DNA of 41,272 nt from Rhizobium alarense (GTDB lineage: Bacteria; Pseudomonadota; Alphaproteobacteria; Rhizobiales; Rhizobiaceae), in the NCBI RefSeq assembly GCF_021555155.1, contig NZ_JAKGBU010000011.1, positions 1 to 41,272 of the forward strand. Direction: 5' to 3'. The notes beneath the pieces were generated by a model, which saw nothing but the letters and a program-made list of their open reading frames with translations, was not told the origin of the DNA and searched no databases. Below are positions 12,012-19,695 of this stretch, piece by piece. Numbering within the stretch: position 1 is the first letter of the stretch; every line of letters starts with the position of its first letter. Made by a program: the position numbers and the translations under genes.

Positions 12012-12209
12012 TCAATTGCTCCGGCGTTCCTGATAAGCCACGAGCAGGACGGCTGCAAGCGCCAGTGGCCAGGTCAGGCTGAGCGCCAGACCCTTCAGCC
12101 GACCGGCGTCCCAGGCTCCTGTCGGTCCGCCGCCCTCCTCAAGTGTTCGGTGGAGGAAGAGAAGCATCACAAAGGCATAAAGTGAAAGACTGAATGAAAG
12201 CAGAGTCAT
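12012..12209 (-). CDS. Small hypothetical membrane protein
   Basis: A 65-residue product beginning MTLLSFSLSLYAFVMLLFLH. It has one strongly hydrophobic N-terminal segment and a second one near residues 41-58, separated by a Gly-rich loop (EEGGGPTGAW). The frame stays open upstream to 12485, but that part is Arg/Pro-rich and looks non-coding, so the internal ATG at 12207-12209 is preferred. No strong ribosome site is visible. The two-helix pattern and the position directly upstream of another membrane-anchored protein make it plausible. No function can be given. Confidence 0.5.
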   Translation of the reverse strand: MTLLSFSLSLYAFVMLLFLHRTLEEGGGPTGAWDAGRLKGLALSLTWPLALAAVLLVAYQERRSN

Positions 12210-12362
12210 CGGTTGCGATCGTAGCTGTACCGGAGCTGCCGCGGCCCCTCTTCGGAAGCTGTCCCGTGCGGCAGGATGCCGATTGTCCCCATTGCGCGGC
12301 AGTTTTGCAAGTTTCGAGTGAAATGCAAAGGAAAACATTCCCCAACAACTCAGGAAATGTCG

Positions 12363-12391
12363 GTCGGCGCGACCGGCCTGTGGCCGCCGAC
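12363..12391 (-). terminator. Hairpin downstream of the LysR gene
   Basis: GTCGGCG (12363-12369) pairs with CGCCGAC (12385-12391), with a further GCC/GGC pairing inside. It lies 27 bases beyond the stop of the minus-strand LysR gene. On the minus strand only a weak T-containing stretch (ACATTTCC) follows, so confidence is limited. The rest of 12210-12417 shows no open frame with a ribosome site. Confidence 0.35.
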
Positions 12392-12417
12392 TGACAATGT
12401 TCCGGGACATGCTGCGT

Positions 12418-13371
12418 TCATTGAACCGGCGCGTCCGGGGAAGGGCCATCATCCTCTGGGGATGCGGCCGCGCCCTGAGCGGCAAGCAGGCTCAGGTGAA
12501 GCCGGGTTGCGGTGGCGGAGGCGGTCCGGAAACGCGGCAGACCGAGATAGTAACCGTAACCGGTCGCTAGGCTCGCCCCGCCGAGGCGCAGGAGCGATCC
12601 GGCGGCGAGATGGCGCTCCAGCAGCCCGAGGCTGCCGAGCGCGACACCGTCGCCCCGCAGGGCCGCGTCGATCGCCATTCCATAGTTCGAGAACGTGAAA
12701 CGCGGCCTGACGCGCGACGGCGGATCGTTCGGCGCAACTCTGGAAAACCACTGGCGGAACGAAATCCAGTTGGCATTGAAGCGGTCGTAGTCGATGAGGT
12801 CCAGGCTTCGCAGCAGCGCAAGATCGACCGTCTGCGGATCGATGCCGGCGGCTGCGACATAACCGGGCGCCGCGACGGGGGCGAGCTCTTCCATCATCAG
12901 CGGGCTGAGATGCCAGCGCGGATGCTCGCCCGTCGTGTAGAGGATGACGAGGTCGTTGTTCTCGGACGCGAGATCGACCGGGCTGTCGGAGGTGATCAGA
13001 CGGATGGCGGCGCCGGGATTGGCGTCGATGAAGGTCCGCAGCCGCGGTCCGAGCCAGAGATGGGAGACGGAGCCGCTCGCCGCGATGGTGATCGGCTGTT
13101 CGCCGCCGGTATGGAAGGGTTCGAGGCTTTCCTCCAGGTAGTCGAGTGAGGAGCGGACGCGCTGGAACAGCCGTTCACCCTGCGGGGTGAGTCGCAGATT
13201 CTTGCCCGCCCTCTCGAAAAGCCGGGCGCCGAGATGGTCTTCCAGCCCCCGGATGCGATGGCTGACGGCTGCCTGGGTGATCTGCAATTCCCGCCCGGCA
13301 CGGGAGAAGTTCATGTGGCGGCAGGCCGCATCGAAGACGCGAAAGCACTCCAGGGGGATCCGGTCCAGCAT
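12418..13371 (-). CDS. LysR-family regulator (GcvA-like), divergent from the oxidoreductase cassette
   Basis: A 317-residue LysR-type regulator. The N-terminal winged helix-turn-helix spans about residues 6-65, with FSRAGRELQITQAAVSHRI as the recognition region and RLTPQGERLF following. The effector-binding domain has the GcvA-like start 'ITIAASGSVSHLWLGPRL'. It is transcribed away from the alcohol dehydrogenase gene across 111 bases, the usual layout for a LysR regulator controlling its neighbour. The C-terminal end (after about residue 300) is a Ser/Pro/Asp tail. Its effector is unknown; by context it may be a substrate or intermediate of the adjacent pathway. Confidence 0.9.
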   Translation of the reverse strand: MLDRIPLECFRVFDAACRHMNFSRAGRELQITQAAVSHRIRGLEDHLGARLFERAGKNLRLTPQGERLFQRVRSSLDYLEESLEPFHTGGEQPITIAASGSVSHLWLGPRLRTFIDANPGAAIRLITSDSPVDLASENNDLVILYTTGEHPRWHLSPLMMEELAPVAAPGYVAAAGIDPQTVDLALLRSLDLIDYDRFNANWISFRQWFSRVAPNDPPSRVRPRFTFSNYGMAIDAALRGDGVALGSLGLLERHLAAGSLLRLGGASLATGYGYYLGLPRFRTASATATRLHLSLLAAQGAAASPEDDGPSPDAPVQ

Positions 13372-13387
13372 TTCCTGCCTTTATAAG

Positions 13388-13427
13388 TTCAAATAATCAA
13401 AATAGCCGAAAATCGGATGGATTTGAA
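13388..13427. promoter_or_regulatory. Inverted repeat in the LysR/ADH divergent promoter
   Basis: TTCAAAT (13388-13394) and ATTTGAA (13421-13427) form a perfect 7-base inverted repeat with 26 bases between the arms. The region 13372-13482 is strikingly AT-rich compared with the genes. This is the expected place for the binding site of the divergently transcribed LysR regulator. The wide spacing is larger than a single T-N11-A box, so the arms might be two half-sites of separate dimers. Confidence 0.4.
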
Positions 13428-13482
13428 AATATCAGATTGTGATGCAGGGTAAAGCGTCGGTCGTCTTCCCCGGAGCGCTCCC

Positions 13483-14625
13483 TTGCATTTCACCACGCAG
13501 GCAATTCCCGAAATTCGGTTCGGCGCGGATGTCCATCGCCAGATCGGCGAGGCGGCGCGCAGCATGGGCGCCGCGGCCGCTCTCGTCGTCGCCGATGCGT
13601 TCCTCGCTCAAAGCGGCCTTGCCGATCGCGTGAAGAAGCAGCTCGTCGATGCGGGCGTTGCAACCGCGGTCTTTTCCGGCTTTTCCGGCGAGCCGAAGCT
13701 GCAGCACCTGCGCGCGGCGGTTGCAGCGGCCGAGGGCGCCGATCTCGTTGTGGGAATCGGTGGCGGTTCGGCGCTCGACATTGCCAAGATCACGGCCTGT
13801 TGTGCCGCCTCCGGCGAGGACCCGATGCACTATGCGCTCGCCGCCAACCCGTTGCCGAAGAACCCGCTTGCCAAGATTATGGTGCCGACCACGGCGGGCA
13901 CCGGGTCCGAGACCTCCGCGACGAACATCTTCGCCGGACCGGAGGGCAGGAAGCTCTGGATCTGGGGCGTCGAGACCAAGGCGGATCTCGTGCTGCTCGA
14001 TCCAGCCCTGACGACGAGCCTGCCGGCGAATCTTACCGCCTGGTGCGGCCTCGATGCCTTCGTGCACGCCTTCGAGGCGGCCACCAACAGGAATGCGCAT
14101 ACCGGCGCAAAGCTCTTCGCACACGAGGCGTTGCGGTTGATCGCGAGGGCGCTCGAACCGGCCGTGCAGAGCCCGGAGGATCTGGCTGCCCGCGGACGCA
14201 TGTTGCTCGGCTCCTGTTACGCCGGCGTCGCCATCGACAATTGCGGAACGGCGATCGCGCACACCATCAGCCATGCGCTGGCGGGTCTTGCCCCCGTGCA
14301 CCACGGCCTTGCGACCGCCCTTGCCTTCGAGGTGACGCTGGCCTGGCTGGTCGAGGCGGACACCGTGGACCTGAATGACGCGGCCGGAGCCTGCGGGCTC
14401 GCCTCGGCGCGCGACCTCCCGGCCTTCGTCTCCGGACTGATGGATCGTGCCGGGCTCGTGCGGGCGTTGCCTGCCGCCTTTGCGGCCTTTGCGGCAGACG
14501 ACCTTGCCCGCGAGATGCGGGCTCCGGAAAACCAGCCGATGCGCCGATCCACCATCCGCGACCTGTCGGACGCAGACATCGACCGCGTCGCCGCCGCGAT
14601 GATGGCGCTGCCGAAGACGCTTTGA
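13483..14625 (+). CDS. Iron-containing alcohol dehydrogenase
   Basis: A 380-residue group III (Fe-dependent) alcohol dehydrogenase that interconverts an alcohol and an aldehyde or ketone with NAD(P). The dinucleotide-binding GGGSALD is at residues 93-99, and VPTTAGTGSE at 134-143 is the family signature. The expected metal ligands are present as D191, H195, H260 and H274. The start is TTG at 13483, preceded by GGAG at 13471-13474 with 8 bases spacing; no ATG fits the family N-terminus. It is first of three closely spaced genes, with 15 bases before the next. Substrate cannot be deduced; maleylacetate reductases belong to a related branch but carry different motifs. Confidence 0.88.
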   Translation: MHFTTQAIPEIRFGADVHRQIGEAARSMGAAAALVVADAFLAQSGLADRVKKQLVDAGVATAVFSGFSGEPKLQHLRAAVAAAEGADLVVGIGGGSALDIAKITACCAASGEDPMHYALAANPLPKNPLAKIMVPTTAGTGSETSATNIFAGPEGRKLWIWGVETKADLVLLDPALTTSLPANLTAWCGLDAFVHAFEAATNRNAHTGAKLFAHEALRLIARALEPAVQSPEDLAARGRMLLGSCYAGVAIDNCGTAIAHTISHALAGLAPVHHGLATALAFEVTLAWLVEADTVDLNDAAGACGLASARDLPAFVSGLMDRAGLVRALPAAFAAFAADDLAREMRAPENQPMRRSTIRDLSDADIDRVAAAMMALPKTL

Positions 14626-14640
14626 ACCGGAGGACACCGC

Positions 14641-16140
14641 ATGGGCACGCAATATACACGGACCTATTGGGAAGCGCTGCTCGCCTCGCTTCGTCTCGAG
14701 GGGCGCCACTTCATCGACGGCGCGCACCGGCCGTCCCGGTCCGGCCTGACCATCACGCGGCCGCGGCCGATGGACGGTGCTGCGGGGCCGGTTCTGGCGC
14801 GCGGCGATGCGGCGGATGTCGATGCCGCAGTGGCCGCAGCACGCGCGGCCTTCGCGAGCGGCGTCTGGCGCCACAAGGAGCCGGGCGACAAGAAGAAGAT
14901 CATGCTCGAATGGGCGGGTCTCATCCGTGCTCACGGCGAGGAGCTCGCCATGCTGGAGACGATCGATGTCGGCAAGCCGGTGACGGCGTCGCTGAATGTC
15001 GACGTCCGGCTCTGCGCCGACGGCATCCAGTATTACGGCGAGATGGTCGACAAGATGTATGACGAGATCGCGCCGACGGGTCCGAAGGCCCGCGCGCTCG
15101 TCCGCAAGGTGCCGCTCGGCGTCGTCGGGGCGATCACCCCGTGGAATTATCCGATGATCATCGACGCCTGGAAGCTCGGCCCGGCGATCGCCGCCGGAAA
15201 TTCGGTTGTGCTCAAGCCGGCGGAACAGTCCTCGCTGACGGCGATCCGGCTTGCGGAACTGGCCGTCGAAGCCGGCCTTCCGGCCGGCGTCTTCAACGTC
15301 GTCACCGGCTACGGCGAGGAGACCGGCAAGCCGCTGGCGCTTCACATGGACGTCGACATGATCGCCTTCACGGGCTCGACCGAGGTCGGCAAGCTGATCA
15401 TGGGCTATGCGGCGCAGTCGAACGTCAAGCGCGTGGCGCTGGAACTCGGCGGCAAGTCGCCGCTCGTCGTCTTCGAGGATGCCGATCTCGACGCCGCTGC
15501 TTCCGCCGCCGCCTGGGGCTGCTTCTACAATTCCGGTGAAACCTGCCACGCGTCGACGCGGCTGATCGTGCAGCGCTCCGTGCAGGAGGCGCTCGTCAGC
15601 AAGATCGAGGCGGTGGCCAAGAACGACATCGTGCTCGCGCATCCGCTCGACCCGTCGGCGCAGATCGGGGCGCTCATCGAAGAGACGCATATGGAAAAAG
15701 TACTCTCGATGATTGCGGCGGGCGAGCAGGAGGGCGCGCGACGGGCCTTCGGGGCGGAGCGCGTGCTGGCGGAAACGGGCGGCTGCTATATTTCGCCGGG
15801 TGTCTTCATCGACATGACCAACGACATGAGCCTGGCGCGGCAGGAAATCTTCGGTCCCGTGCTTGCCGCCATTCCGTTCGACACCGAGGAGGAAGCGCTG
15901 ACGATCGTCAATGACACGGTCTACGGTCTCGCCGGCGCAGTTTTCACGAAGGACATGGACCGGGCGCACCGCTTCTCGGAAGCGATCCATGCCGGCACGG
16001 TCTGGATCAACACCTATGACATGGCGACCTTCGCGACGCCGTTCGGCGGCTTCAAGCAGTCCGGTTTCGGGCGCGACCGGTCGGTGCATGCGATCGACAA
16101 ATATTGCGACTACAAGACCATCTGGCAGCAGTTCGGCTGA
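14641..16140 (+). CDS. NAD(P)-dependent aldehyde dehydrogenase
   Basis: A 499-residue aldehyde dehydrogenase oxidising an aldehyde to its acid. The catalytic cysteine is C302 in SGETCHAS, the general base E268 in LELGGKSP, and the cofactor-binding segment TPWNYP lies near residue 167. The FTGSTEVG motif is also intact. Sequence style is close to the PuuC/gamma-glutamyl-aminobutyraldehyde and betaine-aldehyde groups, but I would not name a substrate. The ATG follows GGAGG (14629-14633). It is the middle gene of the cassette and probably acts on the aldehyde produced by the upstream alcohol dehydrogenase. Confidence 0.92.
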   Translation: MGTQYTRTYWEALLASLRLEGRHFIDGAHRPSRSGLTITRPRPMDGAAGPVLARGDAADVDAAVAAARAAFASGVWRHKEPGDKKKIMLEWAGLIRAHGEELAMLETIDVGKPVTASLNVDVRLCADGIQYYGEMVDKMYDEIAPTGPKARALVRKVPLGVVGAITPWNYPMIIDAWKLGPAIAAGNSVVLKPAEQSSLTAIRLAELAVEAGLPAGVFNVVTGYGEETGKPLALHMDVDMIAFTGSTEVGKLIMGYAAQSNVKRVALELGGKSPLVVFEDADLDAAASAAAWGCFYNSGETCHASTRLIVQRSVQEALVSKIEAVAKNDIVLAHPLDPSAQIGALIEETHMEKVLSMIAAGEQEGARRAFGAERVLAETGGCYISPGVFIDMTNDMSLARQEIFGPVLAAIPFDTEEEALTIVNDTVYGLAGAVFTKDMDRAHRFSEAIHAGTVWINTYDMATFATPFGGFKQSGFGRDRSVHAIDKYCDYKTIWQQFG

Positions 16141-16155
16141 GGAGGAGCGTAGCCC

Positions 16156-17277
16156 GTGTCCAAGATCGTTTCCATCGAGATCACCCACCACCGCCTGCCG
16201 CTGGATCCGCCGTTCAAGGCGAGCTGGGACGGCCGTCCACGCAAGCAGTTCGAAGCGACCATCGTCCGCGTGACCGACGACGGAGGCCGCGTGGGCATTG
16301 GATCGGGCGACCTGATGAAGGGGTTCGAGGGGCACGAGGACCTGTTCGTCGGCCATGATCCGCGTCATCTGGAGCGGCATTACGAGGTTCTCTCGCACAT
16401 CAATTTCCACTACGGCCGCTGCTGGCCGCTCGACCTGGCGCTGTGGGATCTCGCCGGCAAGGTCACCGGCGAGCCGGTCTGGCGCATGCTCGGCGGGCGC
16501 TCCGACCGCGTCCGGCTCTATGCGTCTTCCGGCGTGCTGCGCGACCCCGCAGCCATGGCGGACCAGGCGGAGCGCTATCTCGCAGAAGGCTTCCCGGCGA
16601 TGAAGGTGCGCTTCTCGTCGAGCGCCGGCGGCCGCGGCGGCTGGCGCGACGACGTGAAGGCGCTGGAGGCGATCCGCGCGCGTGTCGGCGACCGGCTGGA
16701 CCTCATGGTCGACTGCAACCAGGGCTGGCGAATGCCCTGGGACACGACGCTGCCCTGGACCTTCAAGGACGCCTTGACGGTTGCCAGAGAGCTGGAGCGG
16801 CTCGGCGTCTACTGGATGGAGGAACCGCTGTTCCGCTCCGACCGCGAGGGCATGAAGGCGCTGAAGGAAGCGACATCCGTCCGGATCGCCGGCGGCGAGA
16901 TGACGCGCGAGCTCTCCGAGTTCCGCGACATCATCGAAGAGCGCGCCTTCGACGTGATCCAGCCGGACGTGGCGCTGGTCGGCGGAATCACCGGCTGCCG
17001 CCGCCTCGTCTACCAGGCGCGCGAGGCCGGCGTGACCTTCACGCCGCATTCATGGACCAATGGCATCGGTGTCCTGGCCAATGCCCACCTGACGGCAGGC
17101 GCCGGCGACGCACCCTTCCTGGAGTACCCCTATGACAATCCGGAGTGGAGCGAGGCGCGGCGCGACTATCCGATGGCGACGCCGCTGAGGCACAACAAGG
17201 GCTGGCTGGAGCTCGGCGACGCCCCCGGTCTCGGCGTGGTGCTCGACGAGGAGCGGCTGACGGCGACGAGGCTTTAG
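16156..17277 (+). CDS. Mandelate racemase/muconate lactonizing-type enolase-superfamily enzyme
   Basis: A 373-residue enolase-superfamily protein with the N-terminal capping domain and the C-terminal barrel. Metal ligands are visible as D186 (VDCNQG), E222/E223 (MEEPL) and E248 (GGEMT). A general base H298 (HSW) and its likely partner Asp in 'IQPDVALVGG' place it in the mandelate racemase subgroup, which holds mostly sugar-acid dehydratases and racemases. The second strand reads AMKVRFS, that is K150-x-R152 rather than K-x-K. The start is GTG at 16156 after GGAGGAG (16141-16147). It is the last cassette gene. Acid-sugar dehydration is a reasonable guess, but the substrate is unknown. Confidence 0.88.
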   Translation: MSKIVSIEITHHRLPLDPPFKASWDGRPRKQFEATIVRVTDDGGRVGIGSGDLMKGFEGHEDLFVGHDPRHLERHYEVLSHINFHYGRCWPLDLALWDLAGKVTGEPVWRMLGGRSDRVRLYASSGVLRDPAAMADQAERYLAEGFPAMKVRFSSSAGGRGGWRDDVKALEAIRARVGDRLDLMVDCNQGWRMPWDTTLPWTFKDALTVARELERLGVYWMEEPLFRSDREGMKALKEATSVRIAGGEMTRELSEFRDIIEERAFDVIQPDVALVGGITGCRRLVYQAREAGVTFTPHSWTNGIGVLANAHLTAGAGDAPFLEYPYDNPEWSEARRDYPMATPLRHNKGWLELGDAPGLGVVLDEERLTATRL

Positions 17278-17282
17278 ACGAA

Positions 17283-17315
17283 CCGACACCGCCCCGGCCT
17301 CGTGGGCGGTGTCGG
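17283..17315 (+). terminator. Strong hairpin after the oxidoreductase cassette
   Basis: CCGACACCGCCC (17283-17294) and GGGCGGTGTCGG (17304-17315) form a perfect 12-base stem with a 9-base loop, starting 5 bases after the stop of the enolase-superfamily gene. No T tract follows, so classical intrinsic termination is uncertain. It separates the cassette from the FNR-like promoter of the export operon. Confidence 0.6.
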
Positions 17316-17349
17316 CCGCCGGTGCCCGCGTGCGACGGTGCCGGTCTCC

Positions 17350-17390
17350 CTGATCCCGATCAAAGTCCCGCTCGGCCGCGACGGTATGAT
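17350..17390 (+). promoter_or_regulatory. FNR/FixK-like box and -10 element of the export operon
   Basis: CTGAT-CCCG-ATCAA at 17350-17363 differs by one base from the FNR/FixK/ANR consensus TTGAT-N4-ATCAA. Twenty-one bases after it lies TATGAT (17385-17390), a near-perfect -10 hexamer. A start point near 17397 would place the box centre at about -41, the class II activator position, with no good -35 needed. The adaptor gene begins 45 bases further on. The inferred regulator is an FNR-family protein responding to low oxygen; none is encoded in the window. Confidence 0.6.
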
Positions 17391-17441
17391 CTCGCCACGA
17401 ACTGGTCTATGACGTCGGCAACGACGAGACGGAGGTCAAAG

Positions 17442-18452
17442 GTGAGAACCAAGCGTCTGCTCTATGCCGTTGCCATCCTTGCTGCCGCCGGTGCGGCCGG
17501 CTGGCTCTATCTGAGGCGTCCGACGCCCGTCGACGTGGCGACGCCGTTTCGCGGCGACGCGGCGGAAATCGTCTATGCGAGCGGCACGGTCGAGCCGCTG
17601 ACCTGGGCCAAGGTCGCGCCCCTCATTCGCGAGCGAATCGTCGAGCAATGCGATTGCGAGGCAGAGCGCGTCAAGAAGGGCGACGTGCTGGCACGGCTCG
17701 ACGACAGCCAGGCGCGTGCGACGCTTGCCGAACTGCAGGCGCGTCTCTCGCTGGCGCAAGAGGAGTTGCGCCGCTCCAATGTCCTCGCCGAGCGGAACAC
17801 CGCGTCCCGGCAAGCGGTCGACCGGGCGCAAAGCGAGGTCATTCAACTGGAAGCCCTGGTGGCCGGGCAGATTGCCAGGCTCGAAGGCTATGTGCTGAGG
17901 GCGCCGATCAACGGCGTCGTTCTTCGCCAGGACGGCGAGGTCGGCGAGGTGGCGGACCCGGGAACGGTCCTTCTGTGGGTTGGAGACCGCTCGCCGCTGA
18001 TCGTCATCGCCGATGTCAACGAAGAGGACATTCCAAGGGTCGAGGTCGGTCAGAAAGCCCTGATCAAGTCGGATGCCTTTCCCGACCGGCCCCTCGACGC
18101 CACCGTCGATTCGATCACGCCGAAGGGCGATCCCGTCACGAAGACCTATCGCGTGCGCCTCCGCCTGCCCGCGGAGACACCCTTGCTGATCGGCATGTCC
18201 ACCGACGTCAACATCATCATCCGGGTCGTCGGGGACGCGCTGCTGGTCCCGCCGGGCGTCCTGAAGGGCAATACGCTCTTCGAGGTCGACGGGGACCGGG
18301 CGCGGGAGCGGACCATCACGGGCGGTATCCGCGGCGCGACGGGGGTGGAGGTTCTTGATGGCCTTGGTGAGTCCGCGCGGGTGATCTCGCCCTATCCGAC
18401 CGACCTCGTCGACGGCGATCGGGTTCGCGTCCGGCAGGTCGAGGAACGCTGA
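17442..18452 (+). CDS. HlyD-family periplasmic adaptor of an ABC export system
   Basis: A 336-residue membrane fusion protein bridging an inner-membrane ABC transporter to the outer envelope. It has an N-terminal membrane anchor at about residues 5-22, then two lipoyl half-motifs (ERVKKGDVLARLDD and LRAPINGVVLRQDGEVG) flanking an alpha-helical hairpin rich in Ala/Glu/Arg/Leu. A beta-barrel and a membrane-proximal domain follow. A Cys-x-Cys pair stands in the first lipoyl region (EQCDCEAERV). The start is GTG at 17442 because GGAGG lies at 17431-17435, 6 bases ahead; an in-frame ATG at 17409 lacks a comparable site. One base separates its stop from the permease ATG. Confidence 0.88.
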   Translation: MRTKRLLYAVAILAAAGAAGWLYLRRPTPVDVATPFRGDAAEIVYASGTVEPLTWAKVAPLIRERIVEQCDCEAERVKKGDVLARLDDSQARATLAELQARLSLAQEELRRSNVLAERNTASRQAVDRAQSEVIQLEALVAGQIARLEGYVLRAPINGVVLRQDGEVGEVADPGTVLLWVGDRSPLIVIADVNEEDIPRVEVGQKALIKSDAFPDRPLDATVDSITPKGDPVTKTYRVRLRLPAETPLLIGMSTDVNIIIRVVGDALLVPPGVLKGNTLFEVDGDRARERTITGGIRGATGVEVLDGLGESARVISPYPTDLVDGDRVRVRQVEER

Positions 18453-18453
18453 C

Positions 18454-19695
18454 ATGCGGCTGATCCTCGACATCGCCGTCACCCATATCGCCGGGCGCGG
18501 GCGTCAGACGCTCGTCGCCGTCCTCGGCGTCGCCGTCGGGGTCGGCTTCTCGATCGCCATGGCGGCGCTGATGCAGGGCGGGCAGGACGATTTCGTCGAG
18601 CAGCTGGTCAACACGATGCCGCATGTCGAGGTGACCGACGAACACCGTGCGGCGGAGCGCCAGCCGGCCGAGGATGTCTTCGCGGCATCCGAGATCTTCG
18701 GCTTGCGGCCACGCGAGGATCGCCGGGGGATCATCAATCCCACCGAGGCGACGGCCTGGCTCGAGGCATGGATCCCGGGACGCCTGGCGCCGTCGCTGCG
18801 CACGCAGGGTGTCATCCGCTATGCGGGGCGCGAAGTCGGGGCTTCGGTGATCGGGGTGGAGCCATCCGCCGAACGGGCGGTGTCGCCCATCGTCGGCGAT
18901 TTCGTATCCGGCAGCTTCGAGGTGCTGTCGGCGGGCGGCAACAATGTGGTCATCGGCGACACGATGGCGGACCGGCTCGGCGCCGGCATGGGTGACACGA
19001 TCAGCGCGGTATCGTCCGAGGGGATCACGAAAGCCTTTCGCATCGCCGGCCTGTTCCACACCGGCACCACGGCACGGGACGAGGGCGAGGCCTATGTGCT
19101 GCTGAAGAATGCGCAGATCCTCAGCGTGCGGCCCAATGCGATCAACGAAATCCGCATCAAGCTCGACGATCCCGATGCCGCGCCCGGCGTCGCCCGGCGC
19201 GCGGAGGCGGAACTCGGCTACAAGGCCCTGGCCTGGCAGGAGGCGAACGAGTCGATCCTCGAGGCGCTCGTGGTGCGCAACGTCATCATGTACACCGTGG
19301 TGGCCGCAATCATGCTGGTGGCAGGTTTCGGCATCTTCAACATCATCTCGACGATCACCCATGAAAAGGTGCGCGACATCGCCATCATGAAGTCACTGGG
19401 TTTTGCCGAGAAGGACGTGACCCGGATGTTCCTGCTGGAAGGTCTGGCGATCGGCGCCGCGGGTTCGGCGCTCGGCTGGCTCCTGGGGCTGTCACTGGTC
19501 TATGCGCTGTCGCTCGTCCGTTTCGAGCTCGCCGCGACCGGCCAGGAGATGACGCGTCTGCCGATGGCCTGGAGTCTGCTGCACTACGGGATCGCGGCCG
19601 GCTTCGCGCTGGGCTCGTCCGCCGTCGCCGGTTACCTGCCGGCACGGCGCGCGGCGCGCCTCAATCCGGTCGACATCATCCGGGGCGCCACATGA
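18454..19695 (+). CDS. ABC transporter permease, FtsX/MacB type
   Basis: A 413-residue permease of the type VII ABC superfamily (MacB/LolCE/FtsX). It has one membrane segment near residues 20-40, a large periplasmic domain to about residue 270, and three C-terminal membrane segments. The FtsX-typical 'NIISTITHEKVRDIAIMKSLG' segment lies at the cytoplasmic coupling region, and 'PARRAARLNPVDIIRG' ends the protein as in LolC/E and MacB. It overlaps the ATPase gene by four bases. With the HlyD-type adaptor upstream, the system is expected to export a periplasmic or membrane substrate rather than import. The cargo is unknown. Confidence 0.9.
   Translation: MRLILDIAVTHIAGRGRQTLVAVLGVAVGVGFSIAMAALMQGGQDDFVEQLVNTMPHVEVTDEHRAAERQPAEDVFAASEIFGLRPREDRRGIINPTEATAWLEAWIPGRLAPSLRTQGVIRYAGREVGASVIGVEPSAERAVSPIVGDFVSGSFEVLSAGGNNVVIGDTMADRLGAGMGDTISAVSSEGITKAFRIAGLFHTGTTARDEGEAYVLLKNAQILSVRPNAINEIRIKLDDPDAAPGVARRAEAELGYKALAWQEANESILEALVVRNVIMYTVVAAIMLVAGFGIFNIISTITHEKVRDIAIMKSLGFAEKDVTRMFLLEGLAIGAAGSALGWLLGLSLVYALSLVRFELAATGQEMTRLPMAWSLLHYGIAAGFALGSSAVAGYLPARRAARLNPVDIIRGAT

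Noticed and set aside
13432-17049. A 1205-codon open frame on the minus strand opposite the ADH/ALDH/enolase genes.
   Set aside because: It is antisense to three intact enzyme genes with full motifs and good ribosome sites. Its product is His/Arg/Asp-rich with no domain pattern, which is typical of frames mirrored from GC-rich coding DNA.
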